NCBI RefSeq assembly: GCF_009831575.1
Contig: NZ_WUUT01000001.1
Coordinates: forward strand, 1,011,120 to 1,075,119
Source of the DNA: Halovenus carboxidivorans
GTDB taxonomy: Archaea > Halobacteriota > Halobacteria > Halobacteriales > Haloarculaceae
Direction: 5' to 3'
Length of the DNA stretch: 64,000 nt
In this document: positions 41,969-50,897 of the stretch, in pieces
Layout: each line of letters opens with the position of its first letter
How positions within the stretch are numbered: position 1 is the stretch's first letter
The notes under the pieces: model-generated
Seen by the model: only the letters and a program-made list of their open reading frames with translations
The model's database searches: none
What the model was told of the DNA's origin: nothing
Made by a program: the position numbers and the translations under genes

Positions 41969-42655
41969 TCAGCGCTGTTCGACCTGAGTGGCCTCTTCGT
42001 CCAGTTCGTCTTCCATCGCGATGAGCGTGTTTTCGGTGAGTGTCACGATAGCGCGACGCAGTCGCTCCGTGACGGCCTGGTCCGAGACGCCGAGTTCGTC
42101 GGCCAAATCCTGCGTCGACATCCGTCGCGGAATCGAGTAGTAACCGCCTTCGACCGCGCGCATCAGCGTCTCACGCTGAGGATGGGTCACTCCGTACCAC
42201 ATCCCTGTCCCCGGGCGGGTGGGGTTGTAGACGCGGCCGACTTCGAGGGAGATGTCCGCGTCCGAGCAGTACTCCTGGAACTGGCTGAGCGCCTCGTGGG
42301 TCGGGAACCGAATCTCGAACTCCCAGGTGCTCGCCGTCCCGGTGGCGCTGAGAAGCTGTCCGTTCAGATCGGTGAGCCCCCGAAAGAGCGTATCTGCCCC
42401 GATGTCCCAGTCGAGTGAGTACAGTCGCTCCCGGCCGTGTCGCGTCACCTCGACGATGTTCTCGACGGCCGGGTGGTTGCTGACGCTTCTCTCGAAGGAC
42501 TCTCTGACCTCGTCGCTCACGGTAAAGAAGGGAACCGCTGTCTCGCCCAGCGGCACCATCGTTTCGAGTTTGACCGTCCCGCGGGCCTCTATTTCGAGGA
42601 TCTGGCCAAGCTCGAACGCGTCGGCTGGGATCCGAAAGTGCGCGATGACGGCCAT
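41969..42655 (-). CDS. Bat-type HTH_10 transcriptional regulator
   Basis: The 228-residue regulator has an N-terminal bacterioopsin-activator-like domain (AVIAHFRIPADAFELGQILE, then VRESFERSVSNHPAVENIVE) and a C-terminal HTH_10: GYYSIPRRMSTQDLADELGVSDQAVTERL (seen as STQDLADELGVSDQAVTERL, about 179-198). Such proteins control stress, redox or light genes in haloarchaea. The ATG at 42655 (MAVIAH) is used; the longer frame is cysteine/histidine-rich and unlikely. Confidence 0.87.
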   Translation of the reverse strand: MAVIAHFRIPADAFELGQILEIEARGTVKLETMVPLGETAVPFFTVSDEVRESFERSVSNHPAVENIVEVTRHGRERLYSLDWDIGADTLFRGLTDLNGQLLSATGTASTWEFEIRFPTHEALSQFQEYCSDADISLEVGRVYNPTRPGTGMWYGVTHPQRETLMRAVEGGYYSIPRRMSTQDLADELGVSDQAVTERLRRAIVTLTENTLIAMEDELDEEATQVEQR

Positions 42656-42841
42656 TATACTGAAAGGTGGTGTTCGAGACAGGTAAATATGACCGGCTTG
42701 GTGTGCCAACCCGCGCTGCGGATGCTTGGTGTACCATGCTCTTCGGTAGACATATGCGTGTGGCGTGTATCGTATACGGTGGATCAAACACCTGTACGGA
42801 CAGTGGCCGGGGCCGTACGGGTCGAGGATTACGCAGTCACT

Positions 42842-43042
42842 ATGACACACGAGAAACTCCGCGACGAGTCAATTGCCAATGCCGACGAGTTCGAGGCCGT
42901 CCTCGCCGAGGCGGTGGAGAAAGCCATCGAGAGCGACGTGGACGTCCGCGGGGCCTGGGAGTTCCGAACGCGAGGGTCGACACACGACTGGGAAGTGGAG
43001 ATTGTCGAGCTAGCGAGACGCCCCGACGACGAGGACGAATAA
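42842..43042 (+). CDS. small conserved haloarchaeal protein (66 aa)
   Basis: This acidic protein starts MTHEKLRDESIANADEFEAVL and carries the motif DVRGAWEFRTRGSTHDWEVEI, ending in PDDEDE. A two-helix start followed by a beta hairpin is typical of a haloarchaeal hypothetical family I cannot name. It is divergent from the Bat-type gene with a 186-base spacer, and no partner follows closely. Confidence 0.65.
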   Translation: MTHEKLRDESIANADEFEAVLAEAVEKAIESDVDVRGAWEFRTRGSTHDWEVEIVELARRPDDEDE

Positions 43043-43203
43043 GGGGATACCACGTCGATACAGACGGGAAACTGGCGTCAACTATCCGTCAGCTACGAAA
43101 ACCCGCCGACATGTCTCGACGCTTAGCCGGACTCTCGAAGACGCACAGAGCCAGCCCTATCGGTCATCGCTCGGGGCAGAAAACAGCAGGAACTCAGCAG
43201 TCG

Positions 43204-43365
43204 TTACTCGCGGAGGCGGTGGCTCAGCACTACCTCGTCGAGTTCGTCGGTTCGGCCGCCGTCGGTGGCGATATCTTCAGGCTCTTCGACCATCGGGACC
43301 AGTGGGGCTCCCGTGTTCTCGGCGTCTGTGAAGTGCTCGTACATGGTTCGATCCGGATCCTTCAT
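43204..43365 (-). CDS. possible small protein (53 aa)
   Basis: A minus-strand frame opens at ATG 43365 (MKDPDRTMYEHFTDAENTGA) and ends LDEVVLSHRLRE at TAA 43204-43206. It is acidic with haloarchaeal-style codons, unlike the opposite-strand frame, and fills an otherwise empty 569-base spacer. A-T-rich sequence lies 40-60 bases upstream. No family is recognised, so it is only a candidate gene. Confidence 0.4.
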   Translation of the reverse strand: MKDPDRTMYEHFTDAENTGAPLVPMVEEPEDIATDGGRTDELDEVVLSHRLRE

Positions 43366-43551
43366 GGTTCATCATGAAGGTCCTATTCCAACAATTGCGA
43401 CTGTCGGTAATAAATGTAATGATCTTTTATCCAGTTTGGGAGAGGATACCACCGAGTCCGACAAACGCTCGTGCAGTTTCGGCCGTTCGGCGGGGTCGTA
43501 GCGTCTTTCTTACCGCCCCGTTACTAGATCGGCCCCAGTATCTGCCCTGAA

Positions 43552-43579
43552 TTATTAACTTTGACTGTACAAGTAATAA
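43552..43579 (+). promoter_or_regulatory. candidate metalloregulator operator upstream of the binding-protein gene
   Basis: TTATTA (43552-43557) and TAATAA (43574-43579) form an inverted repeat with a 16-base spacer, followed by CTTTTCA at 43582. The same arrangement with the same spacings occurs at 44601-44628. A metal-sensing repressor is the likely ligand, inferred from the genes it fronts. Confidence 0.6.
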
Positions 43580-43611
43580 TGCTTTTCACCGAACGGGGCG
43601 AAGGTGAGAGT

Positions 43612-44580
43612 ATGAGCCCAACCCGACGGGAGGTACTCGGTGCGGCCGCGGGGACGGCGGCCCTCGGAGCCGCCGGCTGTCTGGACGTGATCGGCCTCGG
43701 GGACGAGCCGGTCGAGGCCGACGGCTACGCCGCCTTCTACCCGCTGTGGGATTTCGCGGAACACGTCGGCGGCGACGCCCTCTCGTTCACCGAACCGGTC
43801 GGGACGGGACGGATCGGCCACGGCTGGAGCCCGGACGCGAACCTCGTCCCGGAAGTCGCCTCGACGGAGGTGTTCGTCTACCTCGATACGCCGGAGTTCT
43901 CCTGGGCGCAGGACATCGCGGAGACGCTCGAACGGGATCACCCCGACGTGGCGCTGATCGACCTGTTCGGGGTGGCCGAGCGTGTCACCGGCGACGGGAG
44001 TTCGGACGGACAGGATTCCCATCTCGAACACGACCCACACATCTGGCTCGATCCGCTCGTGGCGCGGGAGATGGTGACGACTCTCGGAAGCGAACTCGGC
44101 GAGGTCGCCCCGGATGACAGTTCGACGTTCGCGGACAACGCCGACTCATACGCGGCGGAGATCACGAGTGTCCACGAGCAACTACGATCTGTCGTCGAGG
44201 AGGCCGCACTCGACACCGCCGTACTCGTCGGACACAACTCATTTGCGTACCTGGCGACCCGATACGGGATCACGCTCGAAACCCCAGTCGGAATCAGCCC
44301 GAACGCGGCGGCTTCACAGGAGGACATCGGCAAGCTACTCACCGTGATCGAACAGGAGGGGATCGATACCGTCCTCTACGACCCCTTCGAGGCCGGCGCG
44401 AGCGGGGAGTATCCCCGCCTCGTCGAGACGGTCTTCGAGAACTCCGCGGCGAGCAACGCGGAGCCGCTGACGCCAATCTCCGGGACGACCGACGAGTGGG
44501 AGGACAACGGCTGGGGCTGGACCGAACAGATGACCGAGATCAACGTTCCCTCGCTAGAGACTGCCCTGAATCCGGGATGA
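43612..44580 (+). CDS. metal ABC transporter substrate-binding lipoprotein (ZnuA/TroA type)
   Basis: The 322-residue cluster A-1 protein captures Zn or Mn outside the cell. It starts with a Tat-lipoprotein signal (TRREVLGAAAGTAALGAAGC, lipobox GAAGC). Metal ligands expected are His in RIGHGWSPDANLVPE (about 63), His in EHDPHIWLDPL (about 142), His in VGHNSFAYLATRYG (about 205), and Asp in VLYDPFEAG (about 262). ATG 43612 is chosen because the RR motif must be near the start. The ATPase and permease follow after a 91-base spacer with a second, matching operator. Confidence 0.9.
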   Translation: MSPTRREVLGAAAGTAALGAAGCLDVIGLGDEPVEADGYAAFYPLWDFAEHVGGDALSFTEPVGTGRIGHGWSPDANLVPEVASTEVFVYLDTPEFSWAQDIAETLERDHPDVALIDLFGVAERVTGDGSSDGQDSHLEHDPHIWLDPLVAREMVTTLGSELGEVAPDDSSTFADNADSYAAEITSVHEQLRSVVEEAALDTAVLVGHNSFAYLATRYGITLETPVGISPNAAASQEDIGKLLTVIEQEGIDTVLYDPFEAGASGEYPRLVETVFENSAASNAEPLTPISGTTDEWEDNGWGWTEQMTEINVPSLETALNPG

Positions 44581-44600
44581 CTCACCGGGTAGCGAGGGTC

Positions 44601-44628
44601 TTATTAACAGATATGAATTCGATAATAA
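44601..44628 (+). promoter_or_regulatory. second copy of the metal-operator repeat
   Basis: TTATTA (44601-44606) and TAATAA (44623-44628), again with a 16-base spacer and CTTTTCA at 44631. It precedes the ATPase gene, so the transporter is probably expressed from two co-regulated promoters. Confidence 0.6.
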
Positions 44629-44671
44629 CACTTTTCAGTACTCATCGACAGGTACAGATAGGTGATGGTCA

Positions 44672-45415
44672 GTGAGCGTCGCAGTTGAAGCTACGGACGT
44701 GACCTTCGCGTACGGCGAGACTGTCGCCGTCGAAAACGTCTCGCTGACCGTCGAAGAGGGATCATTTCTGGGGTTGATCGGGCCGAACGGGTCGGGGAAG
44801 ACGACACTTCTCCACCTGTTGATCGGGTTGAAAGAGCCGGACAGCGGCTCCGTCGAGCTGTTCGGCCAGCCGATGTCGGCCTTCGAGGACGGCGAGCGGA
44901 TCGGCTACGTCTCCCAGCGGGCGACCGACCGGAGCGGGACGATGCCGGTTTCCGTCCGTGAGGCCGTCCTGATGGGACGGTTCCCCCACGCCGGTCTCGG
45001 GCGTATCGGCGAGGAGGATCGAGAGATCGCCGCGCGTGCGCTCGAACGAGTCGGTATCGCGGAGTTGGCTGATCGGCCCATCGGACAGCTCTCGGGCGGG
45101 CAGCGACAGCGGGCGTTCATCGCGCGGGCGCTGGCCTCGGAGGCCGATCTACTGGCGCTCGACGAACCGACCGTCGGCGTCGACGCCGATTCCCGGACCG
45201 AGTTCTACAACATGCTCGACGAACTCAACGACGAGGGGATCACCATCATCCTGATCGAACACGACGTGGACATCCTGACCGAACACGTCGACTCCGTCGC
45301 CTGTCTCAACAGGGAGCTATACCACCACGGCGACACCGTCTCCTTCCTGGAGAGCGACGCCATCGCCGAGGCCTACGGGACGACCGGGAGAGTCATCGCA
45401 CACGAACACCCATGA
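44672..45415 (+). CDS. metal ABC transporter ATP-binding protein (ZnuC/TroB type)
   Basis: This 247-residue ATPase has Walker A GPNGSGKTT (about 36), Q-loop YVSQRATDR, signature LSGGQRQRAFIARAL (about 142), Walker B LLALDEPTVGVD (about 164) and the H-loop EHDVD. It drives uptake through the permease whose ATG overlaps its stop (ATGA). The start is GTG 44672, with an operator-like repeat 40-70 bases upstream. Confidence 0.93.
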   Translation: MSVAVEATDVTFAYGETVAVENVSLTVEEGSFLGLIGPNGSGKTTLLHLLIGLKEPDSGSVELFGQPMSAFEDGERIGYVSQRATDRSGTMPVSVREAVLMGRFPHAGLGRIGEEDREIAARALERVGIAELADRPIGQLSGGQRQRAFIARALASEADLLALDEPTVGVDADSRTEFYNMLDELNDEGITIILIEHDVDILTEHVDSVACLNRELYHHGDTVSFLESDAIAEAYGTTGRVIAHEHP

Positions 45416-46494
45416 GCGCGGAGGCCGCAGACGAGACCGAATCGGTCGGGACACGGGCGACCGACAGCCGACACGCTGCGGAGCGGATCGCGCTCGGGTC
45501 GATTGGGCTGCTCGCTCTCGTGATGCTTGGGTTCGTGTTCGTCGACTGGCTGCGGCAACTCGGCGGACCGGCAGGCGCAGTCGGCGTCGCGGTCTTCGAG
45601 GGGTACGTCGGTGCCGGCGGGGCGCTCGACGCCCTGCTCGGCACCCGGGTGTTCGAGTTTCCCGGCACGATCCGGGCGGTCGCGACGGGCGTGCTCGTCG
45701 GCATCGTCGGCCCGCTCGTCGGGGCGTTTCTGGTCCATCGCCAGATGGCGTTGATCGGAGAGACCCTCGCGCACACCGCCTTCGCCGGCGTCGCCATCGG
45801 CGTGGTCGTGACCGGGCTAACCGGCCTCGCGGGCACGCGCGAGCAATTAATCTTCGTCGCGTTTTTCGTGAGCGCGCTCGCGGCGCTCGGTCTCCAGCGG
45901 CTGACCGAGCGGACTGACTCCTACGGCGACGTGCCGATTGCAATCGTCCTGACCGGGAGTTTCGCGCTCGGAACGCTACTCATCTCGGCGTTTCGTGACC
46001 GGATCGCCATCGGGATCGAAATCGAGGATTTCCTGTTCGGCCAGCTCGCTATCGTCACCGTCGACGGCACGCGGATGGTCGCCGTGCTCACCGTCGCCGT
46101 CGTCGCGCTGGTGGTGCTGAACTACAAGCAACTGTTCTACATCACCTTCGACGAACAGGCCGCCCGCGTCGCCCGGATCAACGTCGGAGGGTACAACTCG
46201 CTGCTGATCGTCATGACCGCACTCGTCGTCGTCGGGGCGATGCAGATTCTCGGCGTGATCCTGGTGGCCGGACTGCTCGTGATCCCCGCTGCCGCCGCCT
46301 CGCAGGTCGGCCGAAGCTTCCGGGAGACGCTGTCGCTGTCGGTGATCTTCGGACAGTGCTCGGTCCTTCTGGGAATCTTTCTCGCCCTCGTCGGCGGCTT
46401 GCCGGCCGGCGGGTCGATCATCCTCGTCGCAATCGCCGTCTACGCCCTGGCGGTGGGCCTCTCCGACCGGTCGACCAACCTTTCGGTTCACTGA
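45412..46494 (+). CDS. metal ABC transporter permease (ZnuB/TroC type)
   Basis: The 360-residue permease has about eight to nine hydrophobic segments, e.g. IGLLALVMLGFVFVDWL and VATGVLVGIVGPLVGAFLVH. The ABC-3 family signature lies in RQMALIGETLAHTAFAGVAIG (about 108-128) and in the later VGAMQILGVILVAGLLVIPAAAA. An N-terminal extension of about 20 acidic residues precedes the first span. Metal (Zn versus Mn) is not decided by the sequence. Confidence 0.92.
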   Translation: MSAEAADETESVGTRATDSRHAAERIALGSIGLLALVMLGFVFVDWLRQLGGPAGAVGVAVFEGYVGAGGALDALLGTRVFEFPGTIRAVATGVLVGIVGPLVGAFLVHRQMALIGETLAHTAFAGVAIGVVVTGLTGLAGTREQLIFVAFFVSALAALGLQRLTERTDSYGDVPIAIVLTGSFALGTLLISAFRDRIAIGIEIEDFLFGQLAIVTVDGTRMVAVLTVAVVALVVLNYKQLFYITFDEQAARVARINVGGYNSLLIVMTALVVVGAMQILGVILVAGLLVIPAAAASQVGRSFRETLSLSVIFGQCSVLLGIFLALVGGLPAGGSIILVAIAVYALAVGLSDRSTNLSVH

Positions 46495-46571
46495 CGAGAG
46501 ACGGGGCGAGGCCGGGGCTGTCGGGCACAATTCTTTTACTCGTATACTCACTGGTGAGGAAGCACGAAGAG

Positions 46572-48242
46572 ATGCTGCGGGCGATCCACCTCGGCGCGTT
46601 TCTACTCGCCGTCGTCGGCTGCCTACTCGCCGCCTGGCGCGTACGGGGAGTTAGCCACGACGGGACGAGACGCGGGCTCACCGGACTGTTCGTCCTGTCG
46701 GCGGTGTGGGCGTTCGGACAGGCCGTGTTGCTGGCGAACCCGCCGCTGTCGGTCGCCCACGGCTCGTACATCGTCGCACTGATCGCCGGATTCGGGACCG
46801 TCTGGGCCTGGCTGTACTTCTGTTCGGCCTATGCCGGACAGTCGTACCACCGGGACGGGTGGCTCCGGCGGACGGCGACGGTGGTGTTTCTCGGTATCGC
46901 GGGACTGAAGTTGACGAACCCGGTCCACGAATCGTACTTCGCCGTCGAGCGGGTGACAGAGCCGTTTCCGCACGCGCAGATCGAACTGCTCGGACTGCAC
47001 GAGGTGGTGACGGTGCTGGCGTACGCGCTGACGGCGGTCGGATTCTTCATGCTGTTCGAGCTGTTTCGACGCTCTGAACTGCCGAAGAGACGACTCACGG
47101 CGTTGGTCGGACTGACGACGCTGCCAGTCGGGTTGGACGTGCTCAGCGATCTGGGGGTGACGCAGTTGGTCGCGAACACGTACGTCCCGCTTGGGGTCGC
47201 CGCGTTCGGGATCGGCGCGCTCTTCGTCGCCGAGGCGGGCTTCGAGCAGGTCCACTGGGCGTCACACCGGGAGCTACTCGACCGGATCAATCAGGGCGTG
47301 ATCATCGTCGACGACAGCGGGACGATCCGGGACTACAACGCCGCCGCCCGGTGGTTGTTCCCACAGTTGGAGGCCGGCGAGCCTCTCGACGAAACTGTCG
47401 ACGCACTCACCGATGCAGCCTCGCTTGGGCGAGAGAGCGACGACACGGATATCGTTACCGTCGAACGCGGGACGGGGACGATCCACTGCCTGGTCGGGCG
47501 GACCAAACTGACGATCGGCCCGGAAATGTACGGCCAGGCGGTGATGATCAGCGACGTGACGACGGTCGAGCGCCAGCGCCGAGAGCTCAAGCGTCAGTCC
47601 GAACAACTCGACGATTTCGCCGCCGCGATCGCACACGAACTCCGGAACACGCTGACGATCACCGAGTCGAACCTGGTACTGCTCAGTGACGACCTAAAGA
47701 CGGGAGCGACAGAGGACGGCCGGGAGCGGGTCGCGCGGCTTCAAGAGGCGACCGAGCGGATGACGACGATTGTCGACGACCTCAACACGCTCGCTCGGCT
47801 GAGCCAGACCGTCACGGAGTTAGATAGCCTCGCGTTCGGGTCGGTGGTCGAGGAGACCGTCGAGGCGACGAACCCGGAACTGGGGCTGACGCTGGACGGC
47901 GACGGAGAGATTCGGGCGGACCGGACTCGCTTCCGGGAGTTGGTGCGAAACGTCGCGATGCTGGCCGGTGAGACCGACACGACCGAACTCCGGGCGCGCG
48001 TCGAGGGAGAGACGATCGAGTTCGCGTTTCGGACCCCGGAACCGGTCGCGGTCGACGGTCTGCTCGAATACGGCGAGGCAGTCCCTCACGCAGAAGCGGG
48101 CATGCTCGGCCCGAACATCCAGACCCTCGCCCGAGCACAGGGCTGGGCCGTGCGAATCGACGAGCGAGCGGACGGGTTCTGTATCGCGCTCGCCGATACT
48201 GCCGGGGGGACGGACGGCCGAAATGAGTCCGGATGGGCGTGA
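46572..48242 (+). CDS. membrane sensor histidine-kinase-like protein with degraded ATPase domain
   Basis: The 556-residue protein has an N-terminal 7TM histidine-kinase sensor region (seven hydrophobic spans, 3-230), a PAS-like domain (ELLDRINQGVIIVDDSGTIRDYNAAARWLF, within 233-262), and a HisKA with FAAAIAHELRNTLTITESNL (phospho-acceptor His about 358). The HATPase is unusual: the N-box is reduced to FRELVRNVAML, the DxGxG motif is missing and the G2 loop reads AGMLGPNIQTL. It may be a phosphatase, a phosphate acceptor, or dead. No response regulator is adjacent. Start ATG 46572 is preferred; GTG 46554 is possible. Confidence 0.82.
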   Translation: MLRAIHLGAFLLAVVGCLLAAWRVRGVSHDGTRRGLTGLFVLSAVWAFGQAVLLANPPLSVAHGSYIVALIAGFGTVWAWLYFCSAYAGQSYHRDGWLRRTATVVFLGIAGLKLTNPVHESYFAVERVTEPFPHAQIELLGLHEVVTVLAYALTAVGFFMLFELFRRSELPKRRLTALVGLTTLPVGLDVLSDLGVTQLVANTYVPLGVAAFGIGALFVAEAGFEQVHWASHRELLDRINQGVIIVDDSGTIRDYNAAARWLFPQLEAGEPLDETVDALTDAASLGRESDDTDIVTVERGTGTIHCLVGRTKLTIGPEMYGQAVMISDVTTVERQRRELKRQSEQLDDFAAAIAHELRNTLTITESNLVLLSDDLKTGATEDGRERVARLQEATERMTTIVDDLNTLARLSQTVTELDSLAFGSVVEETVEATNPELGLTLDGDGEIRADRTRFRELVRNVAMLAGETDTTELRARVEGETIEFAFRTPEPVAVDGLLEYGEAVPHAEAGMLGPNIQTLARAQGWAVRIDERADGFCIALADTAGGTDGRNESGWA

Positions 48243-48478
48243 GAGAGGTGACACGGACCGAGTTGTCACTACAGAATCTTGGCGGTTCCCGGCATCTCGC
48301 CGGGAGAGAATTTGCGAGGGAAGATCGCTCCGCGCACGGGTCGTGGGCTCACGGGCACTGCCCGTTCGCCTGCCGAGGCCTCGCTTCGCTCGGCCTCGCA
48401 CTCCCCGTTTGCAACGAGGTCGCGACCGACCTCGCGGATCTTCCCGCACTGTTTGCGAGGGCCCGCGTGGGCCGACAG

Positions 48479-48562
48479 TGCGAGGGATGCGATTTGAACG
48501 CATGGACCCCTACGGGAGCGGATCTTGAGTCCGCCGCCGTTTCCAGGCTTGGCTACCCTCGC
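48479..48562 (-). tRNA. tRNA-Leu (anticodon CAA)
   Basis: On the minus strand the 7-bp acceptor stem pairs GCGAGGG with CCCTCGC, followed by discriminator A. The anticodon loop is CTCAAGA with anticodon CAA (reads UUG). A class II variable arm (TCCCGTAGGGG region) and a T-arm with GTTCAAATC are seen. The length of 84 bases fits an intronless tRNA-Leu. CCA is not encoded. Confidence 0.94.
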
Positions 48563-48639
48563 ACGTCCGAGAGGTGGGATCCCGCCACCCTGTATGTTAC
48601 GGATCGCTGGTCGGGTTACGCCGCGAGGACGGCGGGAGG

Positions 48640-50070
48640 TCAGTGCTGGTGGCGTTCTGTCTGCTCCTCGTCGGCCTCGCGTTCGGTCTGTGAGTCCGAC
48701 CGATCCGACGCCGAAGCGGAGTCGTCGGCCTCGGTGACCTGGAGCTCCTCTGACTCAAGAGTGATCTCGTGGTGTGTGTCGATCTCCGCGAGTGCCTCGG
48801 CTGACGGCAGTCCTTCCTCGCCTTCAGCGACTGATTCGGGATCCGGCGCGTCGGGCTCCGGTTCGCGGTCGGGCATCGGCGGTTCGGGGTCCTCGGCCGT
48901 CGGTTCGGCGTGGCGCATGCGCATGACCGCATCGGCCATCGTCTCCAGTCGGGGGGCGATGGCGTCGACCCGCTCCGGAGCGAACTCCGTCGCGAGCTCG
49001 TGGGCGCGTTCGAGGTGTTTCTGTGCGTTCAGACAGGATTCGAGCGCCGCTTTCAGATCCCCCGCTTCCTGTCTGTCCGCGCCGCGGTTCCAGCACTCGT
49101 CTGCGAGTTGGCTGTGGAGGTCGATCAACTCCCGTGCGGCGTAGTCGAGTTCTGGTCGCACCGTCTCGGGATCCCCGGCGAAGTTGCGCTCGTCGGTCCC
49201 CCACTCCAGCGTGAGAACGTGCCCGTACCGTTTGAACGCCCGTTCCCAGTGCTCGACGGCCTCCGCGGGTTCGTCGGCCGATTCTCCCGCAATCTTGGCT
49301 TCGTGGGCCTGTCGCAGCGGCTCCGCGGCGACGGTCTCGATCTTCCAGCCTAAGCTCTCGAGATCCTCCTCCAACTCCCGCTGTGCGCCGAACTGGAAGG
49401 CGTCCCCGCGTTCGACGGCCGCGCGACACGCCGTCGCCTGCTCGTGGTCGGCCTGGGCCTGCTGGAGCACCTTCCGACCCTGTTCGTAGTCGCCGTTCTC
49501 GATCAACTGCCGGCCGAGTTCGAGTTGATCCAGTCCGCGCTCGATGTACAGCCGGGTGTGTGCGGTTTCGAGCGTCCGTCCGAGTTCGGTCAGTTCCGGC
49601 GCGAGCACGGACTCGGGCACCGGATCGGTACAGAACACGTCGTTCAACAGGTCGTCGAGACGGCGACGGGCCTCGCGGTAGGTCTCGAAACCCGCCTCCC
49701 ACTCCAGGTCGTCGGCGTGTGATCTGATCTCCCCGGCCGCGAGGTCGATGTCGCTGGTGAGCGTCCGGATTCGACCGCGGATCTCGCCGATCCAGCGGAG
49801 GTGGTTGGCGACCGCGGGCGGGGCCGGCGAACTGCCGCGCCAGGTCAGTCCGATCCCCTCGGTGGTGGTCAGCGAGAGCACCGGATCGCCGACCGAGATC
49901 GAGGCGATTTCGTCGTATCTGAGCGTGACCGCTCCCGAGTCGGGACTGTCCGGTATCGTGAACAGAATCCGACGGGTCGTGACGACCGTGTGTATCGGTC
50001 GATCCACGACCGTCCGCTCTCCTTCCTTCATCCGGATCACACCGTCCGGGCTGTTGAACCCGCCGATCAC
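48640..50070 (-). CDS. PH-like/helical-repeat haloarchaeal protein, start uncertain
   Basis: From GTG 50070 this is 476 residues: a beta-rich N-terminal part resembling a PH-like fold (RTVVDRPIHTVVTTRRILFT, IASISVGDPVLSLTTT), then helices with TPR-like spacing (ENGDYEQGRKVLQQAQADHEQA; AGDLKAALESCLNAQKHLERA), and an acidic disordered tail (about 395-476) rich in Asp, Glu and Pro. It is cytosolic with no signal. Codons upstream of the GTG remain haloarchaeal-like back to an ATT at 50175 (STPPENPD...), with a TATA box 30-35 bases further up, so the real start may be non-canonical. No function known. Confidence 0.68.
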   Translation of the reverse strand: MIGGFNSPDGVIRMKEGERTVVDRPIHTVVTTRRILFTIPDSPDSGAVTLRYDEIASISVGDPVLSLTTTEGIGLTWRGSSPAPPAVANHLRWIGEIRGRIRTLTSDIDLAAGEIRSHADDLEWEAGFETYREARRRLDDLLNDVFCTDPVPESVLAPELTELGRTLETAHTRLYIERGLDQLELGRQLIENGDYEQGRKVLQQAQADHEQATACRAAVERGDAFQFGAQRELEEDLESLGWKIETVAAEPLRQAHEAKIAGESADEPAEAVEHWERAFKRYGHVLTLEWGTDERNFAGDPETVRPELDYAARELIDLHSQLADECWNRGADRQEAGDLKAALESCLNAQKHLERAHELATEFAPERVDAIAPRLETMADAVMRMRHAEPTAEDPEPPMPDREPEPDAPDPESVAEGEEGLPSAEALAEIDTHHEITLESEELQVTEADDSASASDRSDSQTEREADEEQTERHQH

Positions 50071-50263
50071 TCGCTCGCTATCAGCGATGAGATCGTCGAG
50101 GTGCGCGGCGTCGGAGCCGTCGCTCGCGGCGGATAAATCGGCCCCTGTATCCGGGTTCTCGGGCGGTGTGCTAATAGCCGATCCCGTAGTGTGATTCTCA
50201 CAGAAGATAATAAATCGCTCGGGACGTGACAGTGAGTCGGGTATACGCGGGGAAAATCGGGTC

Positions 50264-50794
50264 TCAGGAGTCCTCGGCGGAGGGGTCCGACTCCTCGATT
50301 CGGGTTTCGAGTTCCGCGACCATCCCTCCGACGGTCTCTTCGAGAACCGGCAGCGAGTTACGCTGGTAGGCGACGACGAGACGGTAGACGACGGCGTAGG
50401 CGAGAACTGTCACGACGACGGCGAGGATCGTATTGCCAACGAGGAGGCGGACGACGATCTCACTCCCGGCGCTGAACGAGGGCGTGTCACCGATTCCGAA
50501 GCCGTCGACGGGTCCCAACAGGAGAAATCCCAGCGCGAAGCTCCCGGCGTAGACGCCCCACTTCACGATGGGGTTGAACACGGCGACCGAGGAGAACAGT
50601 GCGATGCTGTTGATCCACTCGAACAGCCGAATCAGGACGACGAAAACGATCAGGCCGAAACCGAACGTCGGCAGCATCGTGATGAACGTCCCGAGGGCGA
50701 AACTCAGGGCAATTTGGCGGGGCGTGTGCTCGTGCGTGAACGAGTCATAGACCGCCGCTCGGACGCGGTGTAGGTATCCCCGGACGCGGCCCAT
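50264..50794 (-). CDS. DUF2062 membrane protein
   Basis: This 176-residue protein has the DUF2062 core: HTPRQIALSFALGTFITMLPTFGFG (seen as SFALGTFITMLPTFGFG, about 30-46), then FEWINSIALFSSVAVFNPIVKWGVY with the Asn-Pro in the second re-entrant region, and two further helices ending about residue 145. A short acidic tail follows. The family is of unknown function. ATG 50794 (MGRVRG) is chosen. Confidence 0.85.
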   Translation of the reverse strand: MGRVRGYLHRVRAAVYDSFTHEHTPRQIALSFALGTFITMLPTFGFGLIVFVVLIRLFEWINSIALFSSVAVFNPIVKWGVYAGSFALGFLLLGPVDGFGIGDTPSFSAGSEIVVRLLVGNTILAVVVTVLAYAVVYRLVVAYQRNSLPVLEETVGGMVAELETRIEESDPSAEDS

Positions 50795-50897
50795 CTGACC
50801 CTCGGTACTCGTGGGGCAGGCAAGTAGTTGTCGGGCAGAGCGCTCGTCGGAGTACAGAAGTGTCGGGAGGCCAGCCAGAGAGTGGATCGGGCGCGTA

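Noticed and set aside
48243..48478. G/C-rich spacer before tRNA-Leu with partial echoes of the tRNA acceptor stem (TGCGAGGG)
   Set aside because: The echoes are eight bases and occur in many G/C-rich spacers; no second tRNA cloverleaf can be drawn.
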